In this document: positions 39,710 through 49,353 of the stretch, one piece after another
How the letters are laid out: each line of letters begins with the position of its first letter
Position numbering within the stretch: position 1 is the stretch's first letter
Assembly (NCBI RefSeq): GCF_023347535.1
Contig: NZ_CP094473.1
Span: 1,302,001 to 1,366,000, forward strand
Direction: 5' to 3'
DNA: 64,000 nucleotides
Source: Faecalibacterium sp. HTF-F
GTDB taxonomy: Bacteria; Bacillota; Clostridia; Oscillospirales; Ruminococcaceae
Made by a program: the position numbers and the translations under genes
The notes under the pieces: model-generated
The model's input: only the letters and a program-made list of their open reading frames with translations
What the model was told of the DNA's origin: nothing
Database searches by the model: none

Positions 39710-40984
39710 ATGAACGAACCATTGGCGCAGCGCCTGCGGCCCAAAACTCTGGCAGACGTCTGCGGCCAGCAGCATCTGCTGGCACCGGACAGGGTGTTCC
39801 GCCGTACCATCGAGAGCGGGCGTATCCCCAATATGATCTTCTATGGCCCATCCGGCACGGGCAAGACCACCGTGGCCCGCATCATTGCAGAAAACAGCGG
39901 TATGACGCTGCACAAGCTGAACGGCACATCCTGCGGCACAGGGGACATCAAGGCGGTGCTCAAGGACATCGGTACGCTGGCGGGAGCGGGCGGCATCCTG
40001 CTGTATCTGGACGAGATCCAGTATCTGAACAAAAAGCAGCAGCAGAGCCTGCTGGAATGCATTGAGGACGGCTCGGTGACGCTGATTGCATCCACCACCG
40101 AAAATCCGTACTTCTACATTTATAATGCGCTGCTGTCCCGGTGCACGGTATTCGAGTTCAAGGCCCTGTCTGCAGCGGATGTGGAGCGCGGCCTGCACAA
40201 TGCGGTGCAGAAGCTCTCGGGAGATGGGGAACCGGAGCTTGATATGGACGAGGATGCCTGTGCCTACCTTGCAGAGAGCGCAGGCGGCGATCTGCGCAAA
40301 GCACTGGGCTGTCTGGATTTTGCGGTAACGGCGGCACCCATCGAGGACGGAAAAAAGCATATCACGCTGGAGATGATCCGGCAGGTCACCCGCCGCACAG
40401 CCATGCGCTACGACCGGGAGGGCGACGACCACTATGATATCGTGTCAGCCTACCAGAAGTCCATGCGGGGCTCCGACCCGGATGCGGCTTTGCACTATCT
40501 GGCCCGTCTGCTGGAAGCAGGTGACCTGCCTTCGGCCTGCCGCCGTCTGATGGTGTGCGCCTGTGAGGATGTGGGCCTTGCCTACCCGCAGATCATCCCC
40601 ATCGTGAAGGCAGCGGTGGATGCCGCCAATATGGTGGGCCTGCCGGAGGCGCGGCTTCCGCTGGCAGACGCCGTTGTTCTGGTGGCCACCAGTCCCAAAT
40701 CCAACAGTGCTTACGATGCCATCAATGCAGCCATTGCGGATGTGCAGGCGGGCCGCACCGGGCCGATCCCGCGCCAGCTGCAGAACAAACACTATGATGG
40801 TGAGGATGCACTGGTGAAGGGCCAGAATTACAAATACGCCCACGACTACGATCATCACTGGGTGGAACAGCAATACCTGCCGGATGCAATCAAAGACGTG
40901 AAATACTACACCTTTGGCGACAACAAAAACGAGCAGGCTGCCCGGGCCTACTGGGCAAAGATCAAGGGCGAAGAGAACGTCTGA
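39710..40984 (+). CDS. rarA: Replication-associated recombination protein A (MgsA/WHIP-type AAA ATPase)
   Basis: 424 residues from the ATG at 39710 (GGAGGAGGG upstream). Walker A GPSGTGKTT, Walker B LYLDEIQYL, sensor 1 ASTTENPYF, Arg finger region ALLSRCTVFEF, and the C-terminal tetramerisation part (DDHYDIVSAYQKSMRGSDPDA). RarA works at stalled replication forks with SSB. Followed by the Fur-family gene after 39 bp, same strand, so probably one transcript. Confidence 0.95.
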   Translation: MNEPLAQRLRPKTLADVCGQQHLLAPDRVFRRTIESGRIPNMIFYGPSGTGKTTVARIIAENSGMTLHKLNGTSCGTGDIKAVLKDIGTLAGAGGILLYLDEIQYLNKKQQQSLLECIEDGSVTLIASTTENPYFYIYNALLSRCTVFEFKALSAADVERGLHNAVQKLSGDGEPELDMDEDACAYLAESAGGDLRKALGCLDFAVTAAPIEDGKKHITLEMIRQVTRRTAMRYDREGDDHYDIVSAYQKSMRGSDPDAALHYLARLLEAGDLPSACRRLMVCACEDVGLAYPQIIPIVKAAVDAANMVGLPEARLPLADAVVLVATSPKSNSAYDAINAAIADVQAGRTGPIPRQLQNKHYDGEDALVKGQNYKYAHDYDHHWVEQQYLPDAIKDVKYYTFGDNKNEQAARAYWAKIKGEENV

Positions 40985-41023
40985 ACAAGACCTTTTGTAT
41001 GAGGAGAAAGCAAAGGAGAAGTT

Positions 41024-41416
41024 ATGCGATATTCCAAACAGCGCGAGCTGGTCATGCAGACCGTACAGGCCTTGTGCGACCACCCCACCGCCGAGGAAAT
41101 TTATGATGCTGCGGTCAAGGAGTGCCCGGGCCTGAGCCTTGGTACCGTGTACCGCAACCTGAACAGTCTTGTGGATGCGGGCCGGGTGCGCCGGGTCTCC
41201 ATCCCGGGCAAGGCAGACCGCTTTGACCACACGCTGCCCTGGCACAGCCACCTGTACTGCACGGTATGCGGCAGCGTGACCGACGCCGAGGTGGACGAAG
41301 AACAGGTGATGAAGCTGGTCAGGAACCAGAAGGGCTGCGTGCAGGACTGCGCTGTGGTGCTCATTGGCGTGTGCGAAGCCTGCTGTGAGGCACAGATGCA
41401 GGAAAATATGCAGTGA
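41024..41416 (+). CDS. Fur-family regulator, PerR-like
   Basis: 130 residues. N-terminal winged helix (RELVMQTVQAL, GLSLGTVYRNLNSLVDAG) and C-terminal metal/dimer domain with FDHTLPWHSHLYC and two C-x-x-C pairs (CTVC, CEAC) that form the structural zinc site. The DHTLPWHSH arrangement is closest to PerR, the iron/manganese peroxide sensor that represses oxidative-stress genes. PerR versus Fur cannot be fixed by eye; the short N-terminus is typical of clostridial PerR. Start: AAAGGAG, eight bases upstream. Confidence 0.85.
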   Translation: MRYSKQRELVMQTVQALCDHPTAEEIYDAAVKECPGLSLGTVYRNLNSLVDAGRVRRVSIPGKADRFDHTLPWHSHLYCTVCGSVTDAEVDEEQVMKLVRNQKGCVQDCAVVLIGVCEACCEAQMQENMQ

Positions 41417-41442
41417 CCTTTGGGAAAATTGCGCACTACCCC

Positions 41443-41471
41443 TTGCCCGAAACGCGCAAAGAGCGTATACT
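41443..41471 (+). promoter_or_regulatory. Promoter upstream of miaB
   Basis: TTGCCC (41443-41448), 17 bp, TATACT (41466-41471). Confidence 0.7.
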
Positions 41472-41550
41472 AAAGAGAGCTTTCTGCAAAGGCAGAAAAA
41501 AGAGTTTCGCCGTGCGGGGAGAAGCTTCCCGGCGGAGAAGGATGGTTTGA

Positions 41551-42930
41551 TTGGAATACATTAGTTTTGAACATAATAACATCGCCGCTGAGCTGGTAAA
41601 GCAGGCCTATGATACGCCGCCGCTGGCCTTTGTGCACAGCTATGGCTGTCAGCAGAACATGAACGACGGCGAGCGGATCAAGGGCGTGCTGATGGACATC
41701 GGCTATGGCCTGTGCGATAAGCCCGAGGACGCCGACCTGATCCTCTTCAACACCTGCGCCGTGCGTGAGCATGCCGAGCAGCGTGTGTTCGGCAACGTAG
41801 GTGCCCTGAAGGGACTCAAGGAAAAAAAGCATGACCTCATCATCGGGCTGTGCGGCTGCATGGCGAACCAGAAGCATGTGGTGGAAAAGCTGCGCAAGAG
41901 TTACCCCTATGTAGACCTTGTGTTTGGCGTGGATGGCATCGACACCCTGCCGCAGCTCATTGCCCAGAAGCTGCAGAAGCATAAGCGTGTGCTGATGGAG
42001 CCTGCCCAGCGCCCGGTCATCGTGGAGAATATCCCCATCCGGCGTGAGAGCGAGTTCCGCGCATGGCTGCCCATCATGTACGGCTGCGACAACTTCTGCA
42101 CCTACTGCATCGTGCCCTATGTGCGCGGCCGTGAAAAGAGCCGCAAGCCCGGCGATATCCTTGCCGAGTTCCGCGGTCTTGTGGAGGCAGGCTATAAGGA
42201 GATCACATTGCTGGGACAGAACGTCAACAGCTACGGCAAGGGTCTGGAAGAAAAGGTGGACTTTTCCGATCTGCTCAACCTGCTGTGCACGGTGCCCGGC
42301 GATTACCACATCCGCTTTATGACCAGCCACCCCAAGGATGCCAGCCACAAGCTGATCGACACCATTGCCGCCCAGCCGAAGCTGTGCAGGCACCTGCATC
42401 TGCCGGTGCAGTGCGGCTCGGATGAACTGCTGAAGAAGATGAACCGCCACTACACCGTGGAACAGTATCTTGAACTCATTGAATACGCCCGCAAAACGGT
42501 GCCCGGCATCACCTTTTCCAGCGACATCATCGTTGGCTTCCCCGGCGAGACCGAGGAGGATTTTGTCAAGACGCTGGAGCTGGTGCAGAAGGTGGGCTAT
42601 ATGCAGCTGTTCACCTTTATCTATTCCAGGCGCACCGGCACCAAGGCTGCCGAAATGCCCGATCCCACCCCCCGCAAGGAAAAGACCGACCGCATGACCC
42701 GCCTGCTCAAGCTGCAGGACGAGATCGCCATGTCGCTGGTCAAGGCGCAGGTGGGCCAGACCGTGAAGGTGCTGGTAGAGGGCTTTGGACGCAGCGAGGG
42801 AAGCCTTTCCGGCCGGCTGGATAACAACCTGACCGTAGAATTTGCCGCAGATGCTTCCCTGATGGGCAGCTATGCCAACGTACATCTCACGGGCGCACGG
42901 GCGACTGTGCTGCTGGGTGAGCTTGCCTGA
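41551..42930 (+). CDS. miaB: tRNA-2-methylthio-N6-dimethylallyladenosine synthase
   Basis: 459 residues, TTG start with GGAGAAGG upstream. Three domains: N-terminal UPF0004 with three Cys (SYGCQQNMND, FNTCAVREHA, GCMANQ), radical SAM with CDNFCTYC (C-x3-C-x2-C), and a C-terminal TRAM (about 395-455). It adds the methylthio group to i6A37 of tRNA, the step after MiaA, whose gene is at 48404. The first gene of a miaB-ylbF-mutS-mutL-miaA cluster that is common in Clostridia. Confidence 0.96.
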   Translation: MEYISFEHNNIAAELVKQAYDTPPLAFVHSYGCQQNMNDGERIKGVLMDIGYGLCDKPEDADLILFNTCAVREHAEQRVFGNVGALKGLKEKKHDLIIGLCGCMANQKHVVEKLRKSYPYVDLVFGVDGIDTLPQLIAQKLQKHKRVLMEPAQRPVIVENIPIRRESEFRAWLPIMYGCDNFCTYCIVPYVRGREKSRKPGDILAEFRGLVEAGYKEITLLGQNVNSYGKGLEEKVDFSDLLNLLCTVPGDYHIRFMTSHPKDASHKLIDTIAAQPKLCRHLHLPVQCGSDELLKKMNRHYTVEQYLELIEYARKTVPGITFSSDIIVGFPGETEEDFVKTLELVQKVGYMQLFTFIYSRRTGTKAAEMPDPTPRKEKTDRMTRLLKLQDEIAMSLVKAQVGQTVKVLVEGFGRSEGSLSGRLDNNLTVEFAADASLMGSYANVHLTGARATVLLGELA

Positions 42931-42982
42931 GTGATTCCGGGGCAGTGCCCCTGAACGTATAAATAAGAAGGAGACCATTCAA

Positions 42983-43390
42983 ATGGATTGCATTGATCTT
43001 TTCAAGCGCGCAGCCGTTGCGCTGCAGACCGATAGCCGCTACCTCGTTCTGGATCAGACCCGGAAGGCAAACGATAAGGACGAAGAGCTGCAGAACCTGA
43101 TCGGCGAGTTCAACCTCGCCCGCATGGATCTGAACAACGAGATCGGCAAGAGCGAGCGCAACGATGCCCGCATCGCCGAGCTGAACGAGAAGGTGAACAG
43201 CCTGTACGGCCAGATCATGGGCAACGAAGGCATGGTGGCTTACAACGAGGCCAAGCGTGACTGCGAGAACCTTGTGAACTATATTGATGCCATCATCAAC
43301 ACTGCCATGAATGGCGGCGACCCCATGACGGTACAGGAGCCTTCTGCTTCCTGCACCGGCAGCTGTTCCACCTGCGGCGGCTGCCACTGA
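42983..43390 (+). CDS. YlbF family regulator with Cys-rich tail
   Basis: 135 residues, GAAGGAG upstream. The helical YlbF/YmcA core (AVALQTDSRYLVLDQTRKAN, ELQNLIGEFNLARMDLNNEI, NEGMVAYNEAKRD) is followed by a C-terminal tail CTGSCSTCGGCH with four Cys and a terminal His. In Bacillus YlbF, YmcA and YaaT form an iron-sulfur complex that controls RNase Y and biofilm/sporulation. The Cys tail may bind a metal or cluster. Position between miaB and mutS is the usual one in Clostridia. Confidence 0.88.
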   Translation: MDCIDLFKRAAVALQTDSRYLVLDQTRKANDKDEELQNLIGEFNLARMDLNNEIGKSERNDARIAELNEKVNSLYGQIMGNEGMVAYNEAKRDCENLVNYIDAIINTAMNGGDPMTVQEPSASCTGSCSTCGGCH

Positions 43391-43522
43391 GAAGTTCATT
43401 TCATAACGCATGAAAACCGGTGTGCCGGTGCTTCTTTCCGGCAAAACAGCCGCAGCCTGATTTTTGGCAGGCTGGCGAGAGATGTGGGATGAAAACGACT
43501 TTCGAGCCAAAAACTTCGACAG

Positions 43523-43556
43523 AACGCGGCTGTGCAAAACAGACCGCGTTTTGTTT
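43523..43556 (+). terminator. Attenuator-like hairpin in the mutS leader
   Basis: AACGCGG / CCGCGTT stem followed by TTGTTTG, in the 219-bp gap between ylbF and mutS. Other small inverted repeats (AGCCTG..CAGGCT near 43450) lie before it. Could terminate ylbF transcripts. Confidence 0.4.
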
Positions 43557-43609
43557 GCCGCAGCGGTTACAAGCCGCAAACTATGCACAGAACGGGAGAG
43601 GGAAATAAC

Positions 43610-46225
43610 ATGGCAGAGCTGTCGCCCATGATGCAGCAATATCTTGAGATCAAAAAACAGCATAAAGACGAAATTCTCTTTTACCGCATCGGTGACTTTT
43701 ACGAGATGTTCTACGATGATGCCCTCACGGCATCCAAAGAGCTGGATCTGACTCTGACCGGCAAGCAGTGCGGTCAGGCCGAGCGTGCGCCCATGTGCGG
43801 TGTGCCCTTCCACAGCTACGAAGGCTATGTGGCCCGGCTGATCGCCAAGGGCTACAAGGTGGCCATCTGTGAGCAGGTGGAAGACCCGGCCAAAGCCAAG
43901 GGACTTGTCAAGCGGGACATCATTCGTGTGGTCACGCCCGGCACGGTCATTGAGAGCAGCATGCTGCAGGACGACCGCAATAACTACATTGCCAGCATCT
44001 TCCTCAAGGGGAAAAAAGCCGGTCTGTGCTTTGCAGATGTCTCCACCGGCACGGCGCATATCACCGAGCTGAACGCGGATAAAACGGCACCGGCTGTGAT
44101 CACGGAGCTGTGCCGCTATCATCCCAGCGAAGTCCTGATGAATCCGGGCCTTCTGGACTGCCGCGAGGTGACGGCGTACATCAAAAAGAACATGACCTGT
44201 TCGGTGGAGCTGATCGAAGAGGAACGCTATGCACCGGGCCTTGTGGCGGCATCACTGGAAAATCAGTTTGGCCGCGACTGGACGCAGACCACCGGCGTTG
44301 CCGCCGACGGCCTTGTGCGCTTTGCCATGGCAGCGCTTCTGGAATACCTCCACGATACCCAAATCAAGGGCGTCGAGCGTCTGAAAACGGTCATCAGCTA
44401 CAACAAGGCGCAGTTCATGCGGCTCTCGCCGGTGACACGCGCCAATCTGGAGCTGACCGAGACCCTGCGCGGCCGCGAAAAGCGGGGAACACTGCTCTGG
44501 GTGCTGGATAAGACCAGCACCTCCATGGGCAAGCGTATGCTGCGCAGCTGGATCGAACAGCCGCTTGTTTCCAGCGCACTCATCAACCACCGCCTGAACG
44601 CTGTGGAAAGTCTGGTAAAGCAGACCATGGCCCGGGGCGATCTTGTGGAAGAGCTGCACTACATTGCGGACATGGAACGCCTGATGACCCGGACGGTCTA
44701 TGGCTCGGCCACACCCAAGGAGATCTATACGCTGGCCCAGACCTGCGACCGTCTGCCCGGCCTGCGCAGGCAGGCTGAAGCCTGCAGCTGCCCGGAGCTT
44801 TCCGGGCTGGCAGCACAGATCGACCCGTTGGAGGATATCAAGGCCCGCATCTATGCGGCGGTGGACCCGGAAGCACCTTCCACCCTCAAGGATGGCGGTG
44901 TCATTGCCAAAGGCTACCATGCCGAGGTGGACGAGTTGCGCTCCATCCGCGACAACACCAAGGGCGTTCTGGCGCAGCTGGAAGCCCGTCTGCGGCAGGA
45001 GACCGGCATCCCCAAGCTGAAGATCGGCTATAACCATGTGTTTGGCTACTATATCGAGGTCAGCAATTCCTACAAGGCACAGGTGCCGGAGACCTACATC
45101 CGCAAGCAGACCCTGACCAGCGGCGAGCGCTACATCACGCAGGAGCTCAAGGAGCTGGAAAGCAAGATCTTAGGTGCGCACGAGCGGCTGATCACGCTGG
45201 AACACCGCCTGTTCAGTGAATTGCTGGAAAGCATCAGCGCTCAGCTGGACCGCATCCAGCGCACGGCAAACGCGGTTGCAGAGCTGGATGTTCTCACTGC
45301 ACTGGCGCAGGCGGCGGCAGAAAACAACTATTGCCGCCCCGTTGTGGACGACAGTGACGAGCTGACCATCACGGAGGGCCGCCACCCTGTGGTAGAGCAG
45401 ATGCTCAAGGGCAGCCTGTTTGTGCCCAACGACACCACCCTCAACTGCACCACCGACCGCTGCCTGATCATCACCGGCCCCAACATGGCGGGTAAATCTA
45501 CGTATATGCGTCAGAATGCACTGATCGCTCTGATGGCGCAGATCGGCTCCTTCGTGCCGGCATCCAGCTGCCATGTGGGCGTGGTGGACGCCATCTTCAC
45601 CCGCATCGGTGCGTCGGACGATCTGTCTGCCGGTCAGTCCACCTTTATGGTGGAGATGACCGAGGTGGCAGAGATCCTGAAAAATGCCACCGCCAGAAGC
45701 CTTGTGGTGCTGGATGAGATCGGCCGCGGCACCTCCACCTTTGACGGCATGAGCATCGCCCGTGCAGTGGTGGAGCATATTTCGGACCCGGCCAAGGGGC
45801 TTGGCTGCAAGACCCTGTTTGCCACCCACTACCACGAGCTGACCGAGCTGGAAGGCAGCGTGGACGGCGTGAAAAACTACAATATTGCAGTGAAAAAACG
45901 CGGCGAGGACATCACCTTCCTGCGCCGCATCGTGCGCGGCCCCGCGGATGACAGCTACGGCATTGAGGTGGCAAAGCTGGCAGGCCTGCCCGGCAGCGTG
46001 ACCCGCCGCGCCCACGAGGTGCTGCGTGCGCTGGAAGCTGCCGCTCCCAAAAACAAGGTGGAGCAGATGGATTTTGACGCATTGCAGGAGTACAACTCTC
46101 CGGCGGTTCCCAGTGAGATGATGGAGAAGCTGGAAGCACTGGATGTGGAAACGCTGACCCCCATTGAAGCACTGAACTTCCTCTACGAGCTGAAAAAGAC
46201 CCTGAAGGGCAGCCTGAACAGCTGA
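43610..46225 (+). CDS. mutS: DNA mismatch repair protein MutS
   Basis: 871 residues from the ATG at 43610 (GGGAGAGGG upstream; the frame extends 26 codons further without support). Mismatch-recognition Phe-x-Glu in YRIGDFYEMFYDDA, Walker A TGPNMAGKSTYMR, Walker B SLVVLDEIGRGTSTFDG, and the helix-turn-helix in GIEVAKLAGLPGSV. It finds mismatches and recruits MutL, coded 35 bp downstream. Full length, with all ATPase motifs intact. Confidence 0.98.
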   Translation: MAELSPMMQQYLEIKKQHKDEILFYRIGDFYEMFYDDALTASKELDLTLTGKQCGQAERAPMCGVPFHSYEGYVARLIAKGYKVAICEQVEDPAKAKGLVKRDIIRVVTPGTVIESSMLQDDRNNYIASIFLKGKKAGLCFADVSTGTAHITELNADKTAPAVITELCRYHPSEVLMNPGLLDCREVTAYIKKNMTCSVELIEEERYAPGLVAASLENQFGRDWTQTTGVAADGLVRFAMAALLEYLHDTQIKGVERLKTVISYNKAQFMRLSPVTRANLELTETLRGREKRGTLLWVLDKTSTSMGKRMLRSWIEQPLVSSALINHRLNAVESLVKQTMARGDLVEELHYIADMERLMTRTVYGSATPKEIYTLAQTCDRLPGLRRQAEACSCPELSGLAAQIDPLEDIKARIYAAVDPEAPSTLKDGGVIAKGYHAEVDELRSIRDNTKGVLAQLEARLRQETGIPKLKIGYNHVFGYYIEVSNSYKAQVPETYIRKQTLTSGERYITQELKELESKILGAHERLITLEHRLFSELLESISAQLDRIQRTANAVAELDVLTALAQAAAENNYCRPVVDDSDELTITEGRHPVVEQMLKGSLFVPNDTTLNCTTDRCLIITGPNMAGKSTYMRQNALIALMAQIGSFVPASSCHVGVVDAIFTRIGASDDLSAGQSTFMVEMTEVAEILKNATARSLVVLDEIGRGTSTFDGMSIARAVVEHISDPAKGLGCKTLFATHYHELTELEGSVDGVKNYNIAVKKRGEDITFLRRIVRGPADDSYGIEVAKLAGLPGSVTRRAHEVLRALEAAAPKNKVEQMDFDALQEYNSPAVPSEMMEKLEALDVETLTPIEALNFLYELKKTLKGSLNS

Positions 46226-46260
46226 TAGCCTGCCCGAAAAAACCATAAGGAGGGAACACC

Positions 46261-48420
46261 ATGGCAGTGATCCATGTTCTGGATAAGCACACCGCCGAGC
46301 TGATTGCCGCTGGCGAGGTGGTCGAGCGGCCTGCGTCAGTGGTCAAGGAGCTGCTGGAAAACTCCATCGATGCCGGAGCTGCGCAGGTGACGGTCAGCAT
46401 TGAATCCGGCGGCGTCAAGCTGATCGAGATCAGCGACAACGGCACCGGCATTGAGGCGGAATACATTTCCACGGCGTTTATCCGCCATGCCACCAGCAAG
46501 ATCGAAAAGCCGGATGACCTGAACAGCATCCACACGCTGGGCTTCCGCGGCGAAGCACTGGCATCCATTGCCAGCGTGGCGCGTGTGGAGCTGACCACCC
46601 GCACCGAAGCAGACGAGTTTGCCACCGTCTACCGCATCGAGGGCGGGGAAGAGATCTCCCGGGAGCCGGGTGCCCGTGCGGTGGGCACTACCATCCGGGT
46701 GAAGGACCTGTTCTACAACACCCCCGCCCGCATGAAGTTCCTCAAAAAGGACTCTTCCGAGGGTACCTTTGTGGCGGATACGATCGCCCATGTGGCCCTC
46801 AGCCACCCGGAGGTCAGTGTCAAATTCATCCGGGAGGGCAAGCTGCAGTATGTCACCCCCGGCGACGGTCAGCTGCGCAGCGCGGCCTATGCAGTTCTGG
46901 GCCGGGAGTTCAGCCGGGACCTCATCGAGCTGAAAAATCAGGAGGGTGTGTACCGCATCACCGGCCTGATCACCCCGCCCAAAAGCTGCCGCGCCAGCCG
47001 GAGCATGCAGCATTTTTACATCAATGGCCGCTACGTGCGCAACCGTACCATGATGGCTGGCATGGAGATGGCCTTCAAGGGCACCATGATGCAGGGCAAG
47101 TTCCCGGGCGGCATCCTTCTGCTGGAAATGCCGGCAGACCTTGTGGATGTCAACGTCCATCCGGCAAAGGTGGAAGTGCGTTTTGCCCGGGAAAATGATA
47201 TTTTTGATGTGGTCTACCACGCTGTCAAGCTGGCACTGGCTCAGCCCGGCACCGGCGAACGGCTTTTCACCTTTGATGCAGATGAAAAGGTCGAAAATGA
47301 AAAAACAGTCGATAAAAAGATTGAAAATGATGTAAAGCATGACAACTTTGCAGGACTTTCTGCCATTATTCCCGGGCAGGCGGACCCGGGTACCCTGCCG
47401 CAGCAGCGCCGGGAACCGGCAAAAACGGAGGAACGGCCCGCTCTGCGGCCGGAGCCGGTAGGGAAAGCCGCGCCGACCGCTGTGCCCCGCTGGCAGAGCG
47501 GCACGCAGAATGCTCCCATGCTGGACCCCTTCGTGACGCTGCACAGTCCGGAAGCGGAAAACCCCCGGACGGCAGAACCTTTCCGTGCTGCAGCCAGCGA
47601 GGCACAGCTGGACGTAGAGCCGGAACTGGCTGGACAAGAGAATGCAAAAATCCATGCGGCGCAGGATCACATGGCGGCATGGGATGCAGTGCCTGCGGTA
47701 CAGGAAAACAAGTCGGTGCCTTCCGCGCCGGAGAGCCCGGATGGACCGGTAGAGAAAAAGTGTGCCGCTGCTGCATGTCCGGCAGAAGAACTGTCGGCGG
47801 AAGCAGCAGAGCCGGAGCAGCTGAACTTTGACCCGACAGCCGGTCAGCCGGAGCCTCTGCACTATGTGGGTGAGGTGTTCAAGACCTACATCCTTGCAGA
47901 GCGCGGGGACGAGCTGTGCCTGATCGATAAGCATGCTGCCCATGAACGCCAGCTCTATGAGAAGCTGGCGGCCAGCTATGGCAATGTGCCCGGTCAGCTG
48001 CTGCTGGAGCCTGCTGCCATCGATCTGTCGGCAGAGGAAAAGCAGGCGCTGCTGGACAACATTCCGCTGCTGGAAAATGCAGGACTGGAAATTGCAGATT
48101 TTGGCGGGAACACGGTCGTGCTGCGGGCGGTGCCTGCAGATGTGGAGCCGCAGAATGCAGAAAGTCTGCTGGTGGAGATCGCAAATAAGCTGCTCAAGGG
48201 CGGCCATGATGCGCTGAATGAGCATACCGAGTGGGTGCTGCATTCCATCTCCTGCCGTGCAGCCATCAAAGCGGGGGATAAGTCCTCGCCGCAGGAGCTG
48301 CTGGCGCTGGCCGAAAAGATCCTTTCCGGCGAGGTGCCGCCCTTCTGCCCGCACGGACGCCCCTGCGTACTGAAATTGACCCGAAAGGAGCTGGAAAAGC
48401 AGTTTGGACGCATCGTGTAA
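46261..48420 (+). CDS. mutL: DNA mismatch repair endonuclease MutL
   Basis: 719 residues. N-terminal GHKL ATPase (IAAGEVVERPASVVKELLEN, ISDNGTGI, TLGFRGEALASI). A long, Ala/Pro/Glu-rich linker spans about 330-540, with low conservation. The C-terminal dimerisation/endonuclease domain has DKHAAHERQLYE (the DxHA-x2-E-x4-E nuclease motif with Lys for the usual Gln) and FCPHGRPC, the metal-binding motif, so the protein is probably a nicking-competent MutL as in non-gamma bacteria. Its 3' end overlaps miaA by 17 bp. Confidence 0.97.
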   Translation: MAVIHVLDKHTAELIAAGEVVERPASVVKELLENSIDAGAAQVTVSIESGGVKLIEISDNGTGIEAEYISTAFIRHATSKIEKPDDLNSIHTLGFRGEALASIASVARVELTTRTEADEFATVYRIEGGEEISREPGARAVGTTIRVKDLFYNTPARMKFLKKDSSEGTFVADTIAHVALSHPEVSVKFIREGKLQYVTPGDGQLRSAAYAVLGREFSRDLIELKNQEGVYRITGLITPPKSCRASRSMQHFYINGRYVRNRTMMAGMEMAFKGTMMQGKFPGGILLLEMPADLVDVNVHPAKVEVRFARENDIFDVVYHAVKLALAQPGTGERLFTFDADEKVENEKTVDKKIENDVKHDNFAGLSAIIPGQADPGTLPQQRREPAKTEERPALRPEPVGKAAPTAVPRWQSGTQNAPMLDPFVTLHSPEAENPRTAEPFRAAASEAQLDVEPELAGQENAKIHAAQDHMAAWDAVPAVQENKSVPSAPESPDGPVEKKCAAAACPAEELSAEAAEPEQLNFDPTAGQPEPLHYVGEVFKTYILAERGDELCLIDKHAAHERQLYEKLAASYGNVPGQLLLEPAAIDLSAEEKQALLDNIPLLENAGLEIADFGGNTVVLRAVPADVEPQNAESLLVEIANKLLKGGHDALNEHTEWVLHSISCRAAIKAGDKSSPQELLALAEKILSGEVPPFCPHGRPCVLKLTRKELEKQFGRIV

Positions 48421-49348
48421 ACATCCGGTCGTAGCCGTTGTGGGCCCCACTGCCACAGGCAAAACCGCTCTTGGCGTGGCGCTGGCAAGGCGCTTTTCCG
48501 GCGAGGTCATCAGCTGCGATTCCATGCAGATCTATCAGGGGCTGGACGTCGGTACCGCAAAGGTGACGCCGGAGGAGACCTGCGGCATCCCGCACCACGG
48601 CGTGGACATCCTGCCGCCGGACAAAACTTTCAGTGTGGCAGATTTTACGGCTATGGCCGCAGCGCTGGAACAGGAAATCACGGCACGGGGAAATCTGCCT
48701 ATCCTCGTGGGCGGCACGGGCCTGTATGTCCAGAGCTTTCTATACGGGGTGCGCTTTGCCGAGGAGAAATCGCCTGCCGGCCTGCGGGAGCAGCTGGCGG
48801 CGGAGCTTGCCGAAAAAGGCGGCGCGGCCATGTACGAAGAGCTGCGCCGGGCCGACCCGGAGGCCGCAGCGGCCATCCACCCGAACAATCAGGTACGCGT
48901 GCTGCGCGCACTGGAACATTACCGCGCTACGGGCAGACGTCTCAGCGAACAGAAGGCAGACTCCCTTCCGCAGGAACGGCCCTACCGCAGCCTGATCCTG
49001 GGACTGGATTTCCCGGACCGTGCGGCCCTTTACCGCCGCATCGATCTGCGGGTGGACAAGATGCTGGAAGCGGGCCTTCTGGCAGAGGCAGAGTACGTCT
49101 GGCGCAGCCGCGAACGCTTCCGCACGGCGGCGCAGGCCATTGGCTATAAGGAATTCTTCCCGTATTTTGAAGGTACGGCTCCGCTGGAAGCCTGTACAGA
49201 TAAACTCAAGCAGGCGTCCCGCAACTATGCCAAGCGCCAGCTGACATGGTTCCGCCATATGGACGGTGTGGTCTGGCTGGATGCCGGTGCACCGGATGCG
49301 GCAGAGACTGCCATCCATCAAGTGAGTGAATTTTTATCGAAGGGGTGA
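48404..49348 (+). CDS. miaA: tRNA dimethylallyltransferase
   Basis: 314 residues. TTG start at 48404 within the end of mutL; AAAGGAG lies about 13-15 bases upstream. P-loop GPTATGKT, substrate loop DSMQIYQGLDVGTAK, GGTGLYVQ and the C-terminal KQASRNYAKRQLTWFRHM with the conserved tRNA-binding Arg. It makes i6A37, which MiaB (gene at 41551) then methylthiolates. The stop overlaps the region of the next start by 4 bp if GTG 49345 is used. Confidence 0.96.
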   Translation: MDASCKHPVVAVVGPTATGKTALGVALARRFSGEVISCDSMQIYQGLDVGTAKVTPEETCGIPHHGVDILPPDKTFSVADFTAMAAALEQEITARGNLPILVGGTGLYVQSFLYGVRFAEEKSPAGLREQLAAELAEKGGAAMYEELRRADPEAAAAIHPNNQVRVLRALEHYRATGRRLSEQKADSLPQERPYRSLILGLDFPDRAALYRRIDLRVDKMLEAGLLAEAEYVWRSRERFRTAAQAIGYKEFFPYFEGTAPLEACTDKLKQASRNYAKRQLTWFRHMDGVVWLDAGAPDAAETAIHQVSEFLSKG

Positions 49349-49353
49349 TCGAT

